Under the pieces are notes generated by a model that was not told where the DNA came from, ran no database searches, and was given only the letters and a program-made list of their open reading frames with translations. From NCBI RefSeq assembly GCF_007556815.1, contig NZ_CP041743.1, forward strand, positions 2,825,001-2,889,000: a stretch of DNA of 64,000 nucleotides. The letters run 5' to 3'. The stretch comes from Paraburkholderia megapolitana (GTDB taxonomy: Bacteria; Pseudomonadota; Gammaproteobacteria; Burkholderiales; Burkholderiaceae). Of the stretch, positions 25,472-35,700 are shown piece by piece (positions within the stretch are counted from its first letter, which is position 1; every line of letters begins with the position of its first letter). The position numbers and the translations under genes were made by a program.

Positions 25472-25520
25472 AATGTTCCGATTCATTGCTATTAAAAATT
25501 CATAATCCCTTTCCAAATCT
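25472..25520 (+). promoter_or_regulatory. composite promoter of pstS1
   Basis: AATGTTCCGATTCATT, then a TGCTAT/TTCATA pair 12 bases apart, then a -10-like AAATCT at 25515-25520, 91 bases before the ATG. The pstS2 counterpart is at 27438-27487. Confidence 0.5.
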
Positions 25521-25610
25521 CACCTAGAGTAATTCAGCGGTTGGCCAGGTATCCGGTCGCCGCGCTACAGGCAACAGAATTCCCATTTATCTTCGTTTAA
25601 GGACATTCTC

Positions 25611-26942
25611 ATGAAATCCAGCAAGCGCAAGATCTGTCAGGTTCTGGCTCTTACTATCTCGAGTATTGGGGCGTCGGCGGCGATGGCTGCAGGTCCAAAC
25701 GTGCAAGGTGGCGGTTCGTCGCTCGTTGCACCGACGATTGGCGCCATCGGCAAGACAGGCACCGAAATCGGCCTGTTCGGCACCAGCGAAGCGTCATTCA
25801 CGTACTTCTCGGTCGGCTCCGGCGCCGGCCAGAACGCGTTCCTCAGCAATGCGCCGTCGTTCTTCGGTACAACCGTCACGGGTACGGTCGACTTCGCGAA
25901 CAGCGATGCCGCACTTACGACGGCACAAGTCACGAACTATAACAACAGCGCTCTCGGCGCCGCCGACGGTCCGGTGATCGAGATTCCGTACATCGTCACG
26001 GCGATCACGATTCCGGTAATCAACGCGCCGGCTGTCACGAGTACGACCACGCCGCAAACGACGCCGGGCCAGACGCACAGCATTTCGCTGAATGACAATG
26101 ACCTGTGCGGGATCTTCTCAGGCAAGATCACGAACTGGGACGCTGTCATCAACCCCCAAACCGGCTCTGTGTACACCACGACGCCCAAATCGATTACCGT
26201 CGTCTATCGGGCTGACAGCAGTGGCACGAGCGAACTCCTGACGCGCCATCTGCACGCGGTCTGCACGACGGCGAACACGGCCACTGGCGTCACGTTCGTC
26301 GATTCACTGACGTTCGCCAACACGACCGCGTTCCCGTCGGGCGTGCCGTCAAACTTCGTCGGTGCAACGGGTAGCAGCGGGGTCCGCACGGCTCTGCTCA
26401 CGCTGCAAAGCTCGTCAGGCGCCCCAGCCGCTGCTGCCTACCTGAGCCCGGACTATGCGAACACGTTCCTCGCACCGTCAAGCTCGACTGCATCGCCAGC
26501 GCTTGCTGTGGCCAGCCTGTTTAACTCGAAGAACAGCACGTACTACGCGCCGACGGCGGCCAACGCGACGACCGCGCTGGGCTCGATCGCTCCGCCGTCC
26601 ACCGCGACTGCCGCCGCTGATCCGACCCAGTGGGTACCGGTCTCTGGCACGACTTACACGAGCCTCGCCAACCCGGCATCTGGCTACCCGGTGTCGGGTA
26701 CGAGCCAGATCATCCTCAGCCAGTGCTACAAGAGTTCGACCGTTTCGAAGCCTATTGTCGACTTCCTCACTGACCACTACACGAGCGCCAGCTTCGCGTC
26801 GATCGTGCATGGCAATGGCTTCAACACCGTTCCGTCGAACTTCCAGTCGGCAATCGTCGCGAACTTCCTGAGCAACACGAGCGGTAACTCGCTCGATATC
26901 GGTGATTCGCAACTCTGTGGTCCTGTGTACAGCGGCCGTTAA
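25611..26942 (+). CDS. PstS-like phosphate-binding protein 1
   Basis: A 443-residue exported protein of the PstS/DING-like family. It has a signal peptide (CQVLALTISSIGASAAMA-A), then VQGGGSSLVAP, the substrate loop VGSGAGQNAFL, VDFANSDAAL, LCGIFSGKITNWDAV, and the phosphate-loop-like RADSSGTSELLTRHL. It is longer than typical PstS (about 350), with extra Ser/Thr/Ala-rich loops. No pstCAB genes are nearby, so it is probably not an ABC transporter partner. Next to T2SS and vre genes it may be a secreted phosphate scavenger, as known for DING/PstS-like proteins of pseudomonads. Close paralogue of the gene at 27576. Confidence 0.88.
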   Translation: MKSSKRKICQVLALTISSIGASAAMAAGPNVQGGGSSLVAPTIGAIGKTGTEIGLFGTSEASFTYFSVGSGAGQNAFLSNAPSFFGTTVTGTVDFANSDAALTTAQVTNYNNSALGAADGPVIEIPYIVTAITIPVINAPAVTSTTTPQTTPGQTHSISLNDNDLCGIFSGKITNWDAVINPQTGSVYTTTPKSITVVYRADSSGTSELLTRHLHAVCTTANTATGVTFVDSLTFANTTAFPSGVPSNFVGATGSSGVRTALLTLQSSSGAPAAAAYLSPDYANTFLAPSSSTASPALAVASLFNSKNSTYYAPTAANATTALGSIAPPSTATAAADPTQWVPVSGTTYTSLANPASGYPVSGTSQIILSQCYKSSTVSKPIVDFLTDHYTSASFASIVHGNGFNTVPSNFQSAIVANFLSNTSGNSLDIGDSQLCGPVYSGR

Positions 26943-26977
26943 TTTGTCGCGATCGTAAACAACGCACGTAGGTATCG

Positions 26978-27003
26978 CTGCGGCCCGGAAGTTCGGGTCG
27001 CGG
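26978..27003 (+). terminator. decayed terminator after pstS1
   Basis: An imperfect stem (CGGCCCG with CGGGTCG) follows pstS1 but has no T run. It corresponds in position to the strong terminators after pstS2 and the pstS3 remnant. Confidence 0.35.
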
Positions 27004-27232
27004 CTTCGAGCCGTCTCCCCCAAGGCTTCAGCATCCATTGCATATCAGAAGTTCTGCGATATTTCTTCAGGCGGCCTGCGAATTCAATTCGTGCATTCTT
27101 TATTCAACCACATGAATATTCAGATATAAACATCTTCGCCGATGGTATTCACCTGGCGTTATTCATTCAATCCTGGCTATTGGGAGTAAGCAAGCCGGCT
27201 GCGGGACGGTAACGTCTTTGGCATATGACAGG

Positions 27233-27258
27233 AATGGTTCGTAGCATTTGCCATCAAA
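27233..27258 (+). promoter_or_regulatory. distal conserved element of pstS2
   Basis: AATGGTTCGTAGCATT followed by TGCCAT, about 320 bases before pstS2, matching the element upstream of pstS1. Confidence 0.5.
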
Positions 27259-27437
27259 TTGCCGCACAAATGCAGTCCGGGTCGCACCAGGTGCGACGCT
27301 TCCCGATGGCGGCCTTTCCACCGTCCTTACTGGCGCGGCGCTCCAGCGCAGGTTGATGCGCTCCCATCAATTCACACCGATATCGTTTTCATACATCGAT
27401 CATCGTTTCAGCATACGAACTTAAATAAAATCACAAA

Positions 27438-27487
27438 AATGTTCCGTAGCATTCGATACGAAAACTTCATAATTTCTTTCCAATTCT
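27438..27487 (+). promoter_or_regulatory. composite promoter of pstS2
   Basis: AATGTTCCGTAGCATT, then CGATAC, then a -10-like AATTCT at 27482-27487, 89 bases before the ATG. This copy is nearly a perfect dyad (AATGTT with AGCATT). Confidence 0.55.
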
Positions 27488-27575
27488 CACCTAAAGTAAT
27501 CCGGCGGCCAAACCAGCATCCGGTCGCAGCTACAGGTAACAGATTTTCCCTTTATCTTCGTTTAAGGACATTCTA

Positions 27576-28919
27576 ATGAAATCCAGCAAGCGCAAGATCT
27601 GCCAGGTTCTGGCTCTCGCCATCTCGAGTATCAGCGCATCGGCCGCAATGGCTGCCGGCCCGCTCGTGCAAGGCGGCGGTTCGTCGCTCGTCGCACCGAC
27701 TCTCGGCAACATCAGCAACACGGCAACTGAAATCGGCCTGTTCGGCACCAGCGAAGCAACGTTCACGTACTACTCGGTCGGCTCCGGCGCCGGTCAGAAT
27801 GCATTCCTGAGCAACGCACCGTCGTTCTTCGGTACGGGTGTCACAGGCACGGTCGACTTCGCGAACAGCGATGCTGCGCTTACGACGGCACAGGTCACGA
27901 ACTATAACAACAGCACTCTCGGCACCACCGATGGTCCGGTGATCGAGATTCCGTACATCGTCACGGCGATCACGATTCCGGTGATCAATGCGCCGGCTGT
28001 CACCAGCACGGCCACGCCGCAAACGACCCCGGGCCAGGCACACAGCATCTCGCTGAATGACAATGATCTGTGCGGTATCTTCTCGGGCAAGATCAAGGAT
28101 TGGAATGCCGTCATCAATCCCGAAACCGGCTCTGCCTACAGCACGACTAGCAAGCCGATTACGGTGGTCTACCGCGCTGACAGCAGCGGCACGAGCGAAC
28201 TCCTGACGCGCCATCTGGCAAATACAAACGTCTGCAACTCGACGAACACAGCCACCGGTGTCACGTTCGTCGATTCACTGACGTTCGCCAACACGACCGC
28301 ATTCCCGTCGGGCGTGCCGTCAAACTTCGTGGGCGCAACGGGTAGTGGTGGTGTCCGCACGGCTCTGCTCGCGCTGCAAAGCTCGTCAGGTGCCCCGGCC
28401 GCTGCTGCCTACCTGAGCCCGGACTATGCGAACACGTTCCTCGCACCGTCGAGCTCGACTGCATCGCCGGCGCTTGCTGTAGCCAGCCTGTTTAACTCGA
28501 AGAACAGCACGTACTACGCGCCGACGGCGGCAAACGCGACGACTGCGCTTGGCTCGATCGCTCCGCCGTCGACCGCTGCTGCTGCTGCCGATCCGACCCA
28601 GTGGGTACCAGTCTCCGGCACGGCTTACGCGAGCCTCGCCAACCCGGCATCCGGCTACCCGGTTTCGGGTACGAGCCAGATCATCGTCAGCCAGTGCTAC
28701 GCCAGCTCAGCTGTTTCGAAGGCCGTGGTCGACTTCCTGACCGACCACTACACGAGCGCCAGCTTTGCATCGATCGTGCAGGGCAACGGCTTCAACACCG
28801 TCCCGTCGAACTTCCAGACGGCAATCGTCGCGAACTTCCTGAGCAACACGAGCGGCAACTCGCTCGATATCGGCGACTCGCAACTCTGCGGTACTGCGAA
28901 CCTCTACCCCGGCCGTTAA
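27576..28919 (+). CDS. PstS-like phosphate-binding protein 2
   Basis: A 447-residue paralogue of the gene at 25611, nearly identical over most of its length. It has the same signal peptide, GGGSSLVAP, VGSGAGQNAFL, FSGKIKDWNAV and RADSSGTSELLTRHL motifs. Differences cluster in a short loop after TRHL (ANTNVCNSTN) and at the C-terminus (LCGTANLYPGR). It has its own copy of the promoter region and a strong terminator, so it is an independent unit. The high identity implies recent duplication or gene conversion. Confidence 0.88.
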   Translation: MKSSKRKICQVLALAISSISASAAMAAGPLVQGGGSSLVAPTLGNISNTATEIGLFGTSEATFTYYSVGSGAGQNAFLSNAPSFFGTGVTGTVDFANSDAALTTAQVTNYNNSTLGTTDGPVIEIPYIVTAITIPVINAPAVTSTATPQTTPGQAHSISLNDNDLCGIFSGKIKDWNAVINPETGSAYSTTSKPITVVYRADSSGTSELLTRHLANTNVCNSTNTATGVTFVDSLTFANTTAFPSGVPSNFVGATGSGGVRTALLALQSSSGAPAAAAYLSPDYANTFLAPSSSTASPALAVASLFNSKNSTYYAPTAANATTALGSIAPPSTAAAAADPTQWVPVSGTAYASLANPASGYPVSGTSQIIVSQCYASSAVSKAVVDFLTDHYTSASFASIVQGNGFNTVPSNFQTAIVANFLSNTSGNSLDIGDSQLCGTANLYPGR

Positions 28920-28954
28920 TCTGCCTCAACCGCAGACAGCACAAATCTGTATCG

Positions 28955-28987
28955 CCGCGCCCCGGAAGATCGGGGCGCGGTTTTTTT
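28955..28987 (+). terminator. Rho-independent terminator after pstS2
   Basis: A nine-base GC stem (CCGCGCCCC with GGGGCGCGG), an eight-base loop and seven T. Confidence 0.9.
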
Positions 28988-29017
28988 GAGCGACTGTTTT
29001 CATTCAAGGAAATTCTA

Positions 29018-29706
29018 ATGAAATCCAGCAAGCGCTAAATCTGTCAGGTCCTGGCTCTCACCATCTCGACTATCGGCGCATCGGCTGCGACGGCCGCAGG
29101 GCCTCTCGTGCAAGGCGGCGGTTCGTCGATCGTTGCACCGATGCTCGGCAACATCAGCAGCACGACCACCGAAATCGGTCTGTTCGGCACCAGCGAAGCA
29201 ACGTTCACTATTAATCGGTTGACTCCGGCGCTGGCCAGAACGCGTTCCTGAGCAACACGCCGTCGTTCTTCCATCCGTGTAACTCGAAGAACAGCACGTA
29301 CTACGCGCCGACGGCAGGGAACGCGACGACCGCGCTGGGCTCGATCGCTCCGCCGTCCACCGCGACTGCCGTTGCCGATCCGACCCAGTGGGTGCCGGTC
29401 TCTGGCGCTGCTTATACGAGCCTCGCCAATCCTGCGTCCGGTTACCCTGTTTCGGGGACGAGTCAGATCATCCTCAGCCAATGCTATGCCAACCCGGATG
29501 TTTCAAAGGCCGTTTTGGATTTCCTGACCGACCACTATACAAACGCCAGCTTCGCATCAATCGTACGGGGCAACGGCTTCAACGCCGTTTCATCGAGCTT
29601 CCAGACGGCGATCGTCGAGAACTTCCTGAGCAACACGAGCAATGACGCCCTCGACATCGATGATTCGCAACTCTGTGGTGTTGCGGGTGGCTTCGCTGGC
29701 CGCTGA
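29018..29706 (+). pseudogene. broken PstS-like gene, third copy
   Basis: The start ATGAAATCCAGCAAGCGC is conserved, but codon 7, AAG in copies 1 and 2, is TAA. The N-terminal part then continues to about 29270 with a frameshift near TTCACTATTAATCGG. A large internal deletion joins it to the C-terminal third (from NSKNSTYYAPTA), which stays open to the stop at 29706 and ends DSQLCGVAGGFAGR. The promoter region is also missing; it follows the pstS2 terminator directly. It is a dead copy, possibly a donor for gene conversion. Confidence 0.88.
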
Positions 29707-29741
29707 TCTCCCTCGATCATTGGCGACGCACATCTATATCG

Positions 29742-29773
29742 CCGCGACCCGCAGGATCAGGTCGCGGTTTTTT
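29742..29773. terminator. terminator between pstS3 remnant and tpsA
   Basis: Stem CCGCGACC with GGTCGCGG, ten-base loop, then six T on the plus strand. It lies three bases beyond the tpsA stop on the opposite strand and could act in both directions. Confidence 0.8.
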
Positions 29774-29775
29774 GA

Positions 29776-32700
29776 TCAGATCTTACCCAGCCGCTCACGC
29801 TCGCTGCTGCTCAAAACGGCTTGCCGGTTCGGCGCAACCTGACCGAAACCCAGGATGGACACCGCACTGGACGAATCGTAGCCAACCTGCTCACGCTTGC
29901 GTTTCTTTGCGTTGTCGTCGTTCGAGTCACCAAAACCCTCTACCTGCACGGAGATTGTCCACCGCCGCTGTCCGACGCCCGATGCGCTGTTCTTCACGAT
30001 GTCCTGTGCCATCTGGCTCGCTGCCGACGCCGCCGAACTCGCCGCTGTCAACGCGCCGGTGTTCACTGCCTGCACCACTGGTATGCCTGTCGACGCGCCC
30101 TGGACCTGAATGTTGTCGACGTTCGCCACATGCAACGCGGCCACATTGAGGTTGCCCGATACGCGAATGCCGGCGTCGCCTGCATCCACGGTGCCGCGCG
30201 GTGCTATCAGATTCGCGTTACCCGGCGGTGTACCCGGCACCGACTGCAGTGTCGCGATGCCAGCACCTGTCACTTCCCCTCGCGCATCCACTGTGCAGTA
30301 GTGGTTTGCATCGCACACGTACTGCGGTGCCGGCGTATCGGCGGACGTCTTGGCACCCTTCCCTGCGTTGATGTCACCGTTTGAACTCCAGATCGTCAGG
30401 TTGCCGCCCTGTTCGGTAAAGATCCGGCTCTGTGCGAGCTGCACGCTCTGGTCGGTAAAGATGTTGATGTTGCCCTGCTCGAGCGTCAGGATACCCATCG
30501 AACTGGGGCCGGCTATAACCTTGCCGGTGTTGTCGACAACCTGCGGCGGCGCTGTGGTGCTACCCACGAGTGCTTCGCCACCTGGCCCGAGAATCGAAAT
30601 GTTGCCGCCCTGCTGCGTCTGAATCGTCGTGCTGCGCATGTCGAGGTTGCCGGTGCTGACCGGTTTGTTCGCGCCATTGCTACCCCCGCTCAGGTTGTTC
30701 GCCGTGTAGCCGAGCGAAGCAGGGAACAGTGTGTTGATTGCGTCGTACCCGCGAGCATATTGCTGGTAGTACTTGCTGGCCTGGTTGTTGTAGTCCTGGC
30801 CGACCTGCGTCAATACGCTGAACAACACCTGTTCCGCAAAGAGCTGCTGCACATATTGTGGCAACGCCTTGAACTTCGACCATGCGTCGGCCGCTGTGAG
30901 CGGCTGGACGGCCGGCTGACTGTTGGTAAGGCCCGTGTCGACCGTCTGGCCGGCCGCGTACTGCTGCATGAATGTGATCAGTGCGTTCGTCGCACTCGGC
31001 ACACCGGTAACCGAACTAGCGGGATCGACGTACGTCGAGACAAACGCCGCGACGTCGACACCGGGCCCCACGCCGAACAGCACATTGATGTCCGCACTCT
31101 CGTGCGGGAGGTTGGGATTATTCGCGTTACCGACTGCGTCTATACCCGATGGAGCACCGCTGGCCTGAGCAGCGGTTGTCAGCGGACCGATGTTCCTGCC
31201 AGCCTCGATATCGAAGGTACCGGGACCGCCAAGGATCAGTGCGGGCGTGACGACTTCGGTGCCGGTAGCGGTATCAAACGTGGCGTCGTAGATATCGCGC
31301 CCCGCCACGATACGCGTAATGTCCGACTGGCGTAGATTCTGTCCCTGGAATGCCAGATTGACGATGTCCTGTCCTGCTTGAATCAACGCCGGCTTGTCGA
31401 TGGCAAGGGTTACATAATCTTTGTAGAGACCTGCACGACCACCACCCGCCTCCAGGATCCCGTTAGTGATGCTGCCGTTCAGGCTGTAAATGCGTACTGG
31501 CGTCGTGTCGTCGGCATGTAGCGCGCTCGCGTCATGGGCGGCCAAAGTTTTCTCAGTTGCAAGGGGAACACTGGCTTGGGGACTGGTCGGCGACGGCATC
31601 GCCGAAGGATCCTCATCGAGCATTCCGAATACCGGCAGTGCGCCGCTGCCTGACCCCGTGCTGTTGGCGAGTCCGTTGAGACTCGAGAAATCGATCGATT
31701 GACCCGCGATCAGGTTCAGGTTACCGGATGCCGAAGGATAGAGTTCGCCACTGGCGTCTATGCTGATCCCGCCCGTGAACGCCGTCACATTGACCGTTGC
31801 GGGCAAGATAAACGAAAGATCGCCGGTCCCCGGCGTTGTGCCGGTAGCGCCCCCACCGATCAGGCTGATCGCGCCTAGCGACCCGAGCACCACTTCGCCG
31901 GTCGTCGATGAAACGTTCACTGCGGATGTCTGCGAATACCCTTGCCCATCAGCATACTGGCGGTAGACAAGTAACAGCGGGTTACTTTGCACATACGACG
32001 GATCGAACACGCCACCAATGTTTGCACCCTGACGCGCATTGACATTCAGCACGCCGTCCTGCGTCGCCAGCAACGTAGCGACCACGACCGGTGGTCCCAC
32101 CTGCGGCGATGGCACACTGAAGTCCGAGCCGATCTGGCCACCTGCCGTAATCGTTCCAGTTCCCCTCGCAACGAAGTAGTCGCCGCTCAGGATATCGCCG
32201 CCTGCCCGCACGCTCAGATTGCCGCCGCCGACGGTCACCGGGTTGTTGTTACTGTCCAGGTACCATGTCGTTGGAGATGAGGCCGCCAGATCGGAAATGT
32301 TGCCGCCCGCACTGATCGACACATTGCCGCCAACGCTCATGATGCCTTGGTCGAATGCGCCGAAATCGATCGACGAACGGGTCAACGGCACAAAAGTGCC
32401 TGCATTGCTCGTCGGGTTCGCCGTAACCTCCATCCACTGCCACCAGAACTGGCTTGTATTGGCTCCCACCTGACCGGTCTGAGCCCCAGTGGTGTCCGTC
32501 GTGTATTCGAGACCTGTGATGTCTCTCTGTGCCTGCACTGTCACGTCACCCGCCGAATCCGGATTGACGCTCGGCGTAACAAGTATATCGGTGTGCCCCG
32601 ATCCGCCGCTCACAATCGCGGTAGCCAGTCCCAGACCTTGCGTCGGTGCACCACCGGCATAGATAACGCCTGGCACGATTGCGTCAGTCGCACTGCTGTC

Positions 32701-35700
32701 GATGCTTTTGTCGTACAACGAAATGTCAACAGCCGCAGCGACGTCAATGGACCCTGTGCCGGTACGAATCGTCACAGGCTGAACGAGGGTCTGTCCGTTG
32801 GAGTCGATATACGAGGTGTGACCGCTGAGCGTAACGCTGCCCGCGGGGCCCGAAGCCACATCGATATTGCTGAAAGCCGCAACCGGTTCGAGTGCCAACG
32901 GATTGGCACTGTCGAGGTCCGCGCCGGACACGATACGGTATGACGAACTCTGCCCCCCCAGTAGTGCCGCATAAGCGATGGGTAAGGGGTTGTTCGCAGT
33001 CGCGACATTGGCTGCGGCATTACCCGGTAGTGTGCCGATGTTGACCGCGCCTGTGTCCGGTATCGAAACAGGCACGATCGGTGCGTAGGAGAGGTTGACT
33101 GAGTTTCTCGGTGCACGCGCACTTTTCACGCCAAGCTTTCCCAGATACGTCTGCTGGTACGCGGAGATGTAGCTGGCGTACTCGGACAAGTAGGCGGCCG
33201 CCTCTTTGGCGGCTTTTTCAGCGTCATTGGTGGGTAGCGGAGCCGCAGGAGGCGTTATTGGCGTCGGTGTGCCGAATAGCGTCACGGTTGCCAGGTTATA
33301 GCCGAAAATGTAGGTCGAATAGCCGCTGAGATAAGCGGAGTACGTGGGGTACGACGCAACGTCCGACGCATCGGGCGCAGGTTTGACCGACGGCGTTGCA
33401 GGCAGAAGGAGCCCGAGTCTGGACGGAGATTTCCAGCTCTCTACATCCTGTTGCCACGCGCCAGCATAAGAAGCATACGCCGTGTAGTAGCCTGCAACCT
33501 GGCCTTTCAGTGGGGCACTCAACACCGAGTCCGGATCGAGCGACGCTAGTGTAGTCGTGTTGTTGTTGGTAAGAATCAGGGTAATCTGCGTGGGATCGTC
33601 GAGCGCAACGAGTTGTTCGAACTGCTGCTCGGCCGCTGCATACGTCCCCGTGGCCGCGCCGGTGCCCGTCGCCCCCAGAATCGTCGCAACCTGATTCTGG
33701 AAAAACCCGTCTGTAATGCTCGCGTACGCGACGAAGTTGTTCGCCGCACGGAACGTCAGTGTGGGAGCTATCGTGTTCTGATAGCGAAAATCTGGCGTGA
33801 TCGTTCCACTATTGTTCGCCGATCCAGCACCGAGATTCCAGTTCGACAGCACGGAGATATTGCCGCTGTTGATCGACATGGACGGATTGTCGAGCTCGAT
33901 CCCCGGTACGACATTGAAGTTCGCTACCTGTGCGCCGACGAACTGATTTGCAACGCTGCTCACGCCTTTTTGCACGAATCCCATCAGGGTTCCGGGTGGT
34001 GTAACCGTCGTGGTGTTTCCGTTGCTGTCTGTCGTGGTCACCGGCGCGAGGTATCCGTAGAACGCAGTGTGGTCTGCATTGGGCGTAGTCGCGGCGAAAT
34101 AGTCGCCGGTCAGCCCCGCGAAACCATCGGCGGAGATCCCGTTCTTGAGCTGGCTCTCCGTCACTGCTGCGGAAACACCGGTGGTGGTGTTCGTCAATGT
34201 CCCGCCACCGTCAGCAGCCCCATTTGGCGTGTAGGTAAATTTCGTCGATGTGGTACCAGGAACCGTAAAGGTCCCAGCAAGCAGATGGCCGCTGTCGTCA
34301 TACCAGCCCGCCGGATCGATAGACGCGTCGAAGTGCTGTGCACCGCTCGTCGCGTCGGTCGTGCTCCAGACTGCATACGCTTCGACCGTGGTCGCACGTG
34401 AACCTTTTATGCCGTCCTCCGTCTTCGTCGGAGGAGTCAACATCACGTTGACGGTTCCGTCCTTCAGCAGTGGCGCCCGGAAATTTACAGTACCGTCCAG
34501 CGGTCCGCCCGTTGTACCGCCCGACACGTCGATCGTCGCACTCCCCCCCAACAGAATCTTGCCTGAGTTCTCTATGCCGACATTTTCGTAACCATACGTG
34601 GCGTTATACGAACTACCGGGCGCGCTCGGGTCGAAAACCGCGCTTGTCCCGATGTCGACCTTGCCGCCCCGTTGGCTCGTATTCGTCGCTCTTGCGAGTA
34701 GTTTGCCTTCTACGTCCACGCCGCTGCGACCATACAGATCGATCTCGCCGCCTGCTGCGCCCGACGCGTCGACGATGCCCAGAATGTTGACGTTGCCGTT
34801 GGCCGTGTCCGATGCGTTGCCCGCACCGCCATCGGCTGTCAGCGACACTGTCTGTGCCGTCAACGTATTACCCGGCGACAGCGTCAGATTGCCCGACTTC
34901 GTATGCACGGTGACCGACTGATTCACGCCACTCGACGCAAGCGTCTGCGCGAGGCTATCCAGATTCGCCGCGCCGCCGGTATTGAGCGAGAACGAGCCAC
35001 CCGCATTGCCGCTCGCCGCTCCGCCCTTGAGTGCGCCGTTCAGGTTCACCACTTGTTGCGGCGCTGACAGCGTCAGGCTGCCCGCTGCTCCGCCACCGGA
35101 TGCGCCCGAAAAATTCAGTGTCGAGCCCACCTGCACGTCGACCGAACCTGCATCCGCAGTCAACGTGATCGCACCAGCCGGTGCGTACTGCGTCGTGTCG
35201 AAGAACTGCTTCGAAACACCCACCGAACTCACCGTCGCCCCACTGCCGATCGTCAGATTCCCGGTCGTCGCTTCCATGCTCACGTTGCCGGCCGGCGCGT
35301 CAATCGTCGCACCGTTATCGGCAATCGTGCCGCCGATAAAGCTCCACGCCCCGCCCACCGGCGAGCGGGCGAACGCCGTGCCTGCTGCGTTGTTCAAGTT
35401 CAGCAGACCCGTTGTCTTCACCGTTGATGCCGAACTCGTATCGGCGAGATACAGCGGTGCGTTGAGCGTGACCGGCAGCGCGCCGAAGTCAAACGTGCCG
35501 GTGTTCTGCCCGACGATGCCACCCGTCGCATTCATCGTCACCGAGCCGAACCCGCTCAGATTCTTGTTGCCTGTGCCGAAGTCGATTTCCTTCCCATTGA
35601 CCGTCAACGTGCCTGCGCCAGGCGTTGTGGTTGCTGACGTCGCACCGGTCTCGTTCGTGAACGCGATCTGTTGCGCGTTGAGCACCGCAGTGCCGCCGCT

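Larger units (their letters stand above)
25107..25610. other. AT-rich intergenic region upstream of pstS1
   Basis: About 500 bases, clearly AT-richer than the coding DNA around it. It holds a distal AATGGTCCGTAACATT element and a proximal composite promoter for pstS1. The corresponding region upstream of pstS2 has the same two elements at similar spacing. I see no gene. Confidence 0.6.
27004..27575. other. AT-rich intergenic region upstream of pstS2
   Basis: About 570 bases, AT-rich, with distal and proximal conserved elements as upstream of pstS1. Similar stretches (GCCATCAAATTG, TTTATCTTCGTTTAAGGACA near the start codon) show that the gene and its promoter were duplicated together. No gene seen. 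Confidence 0.6.
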
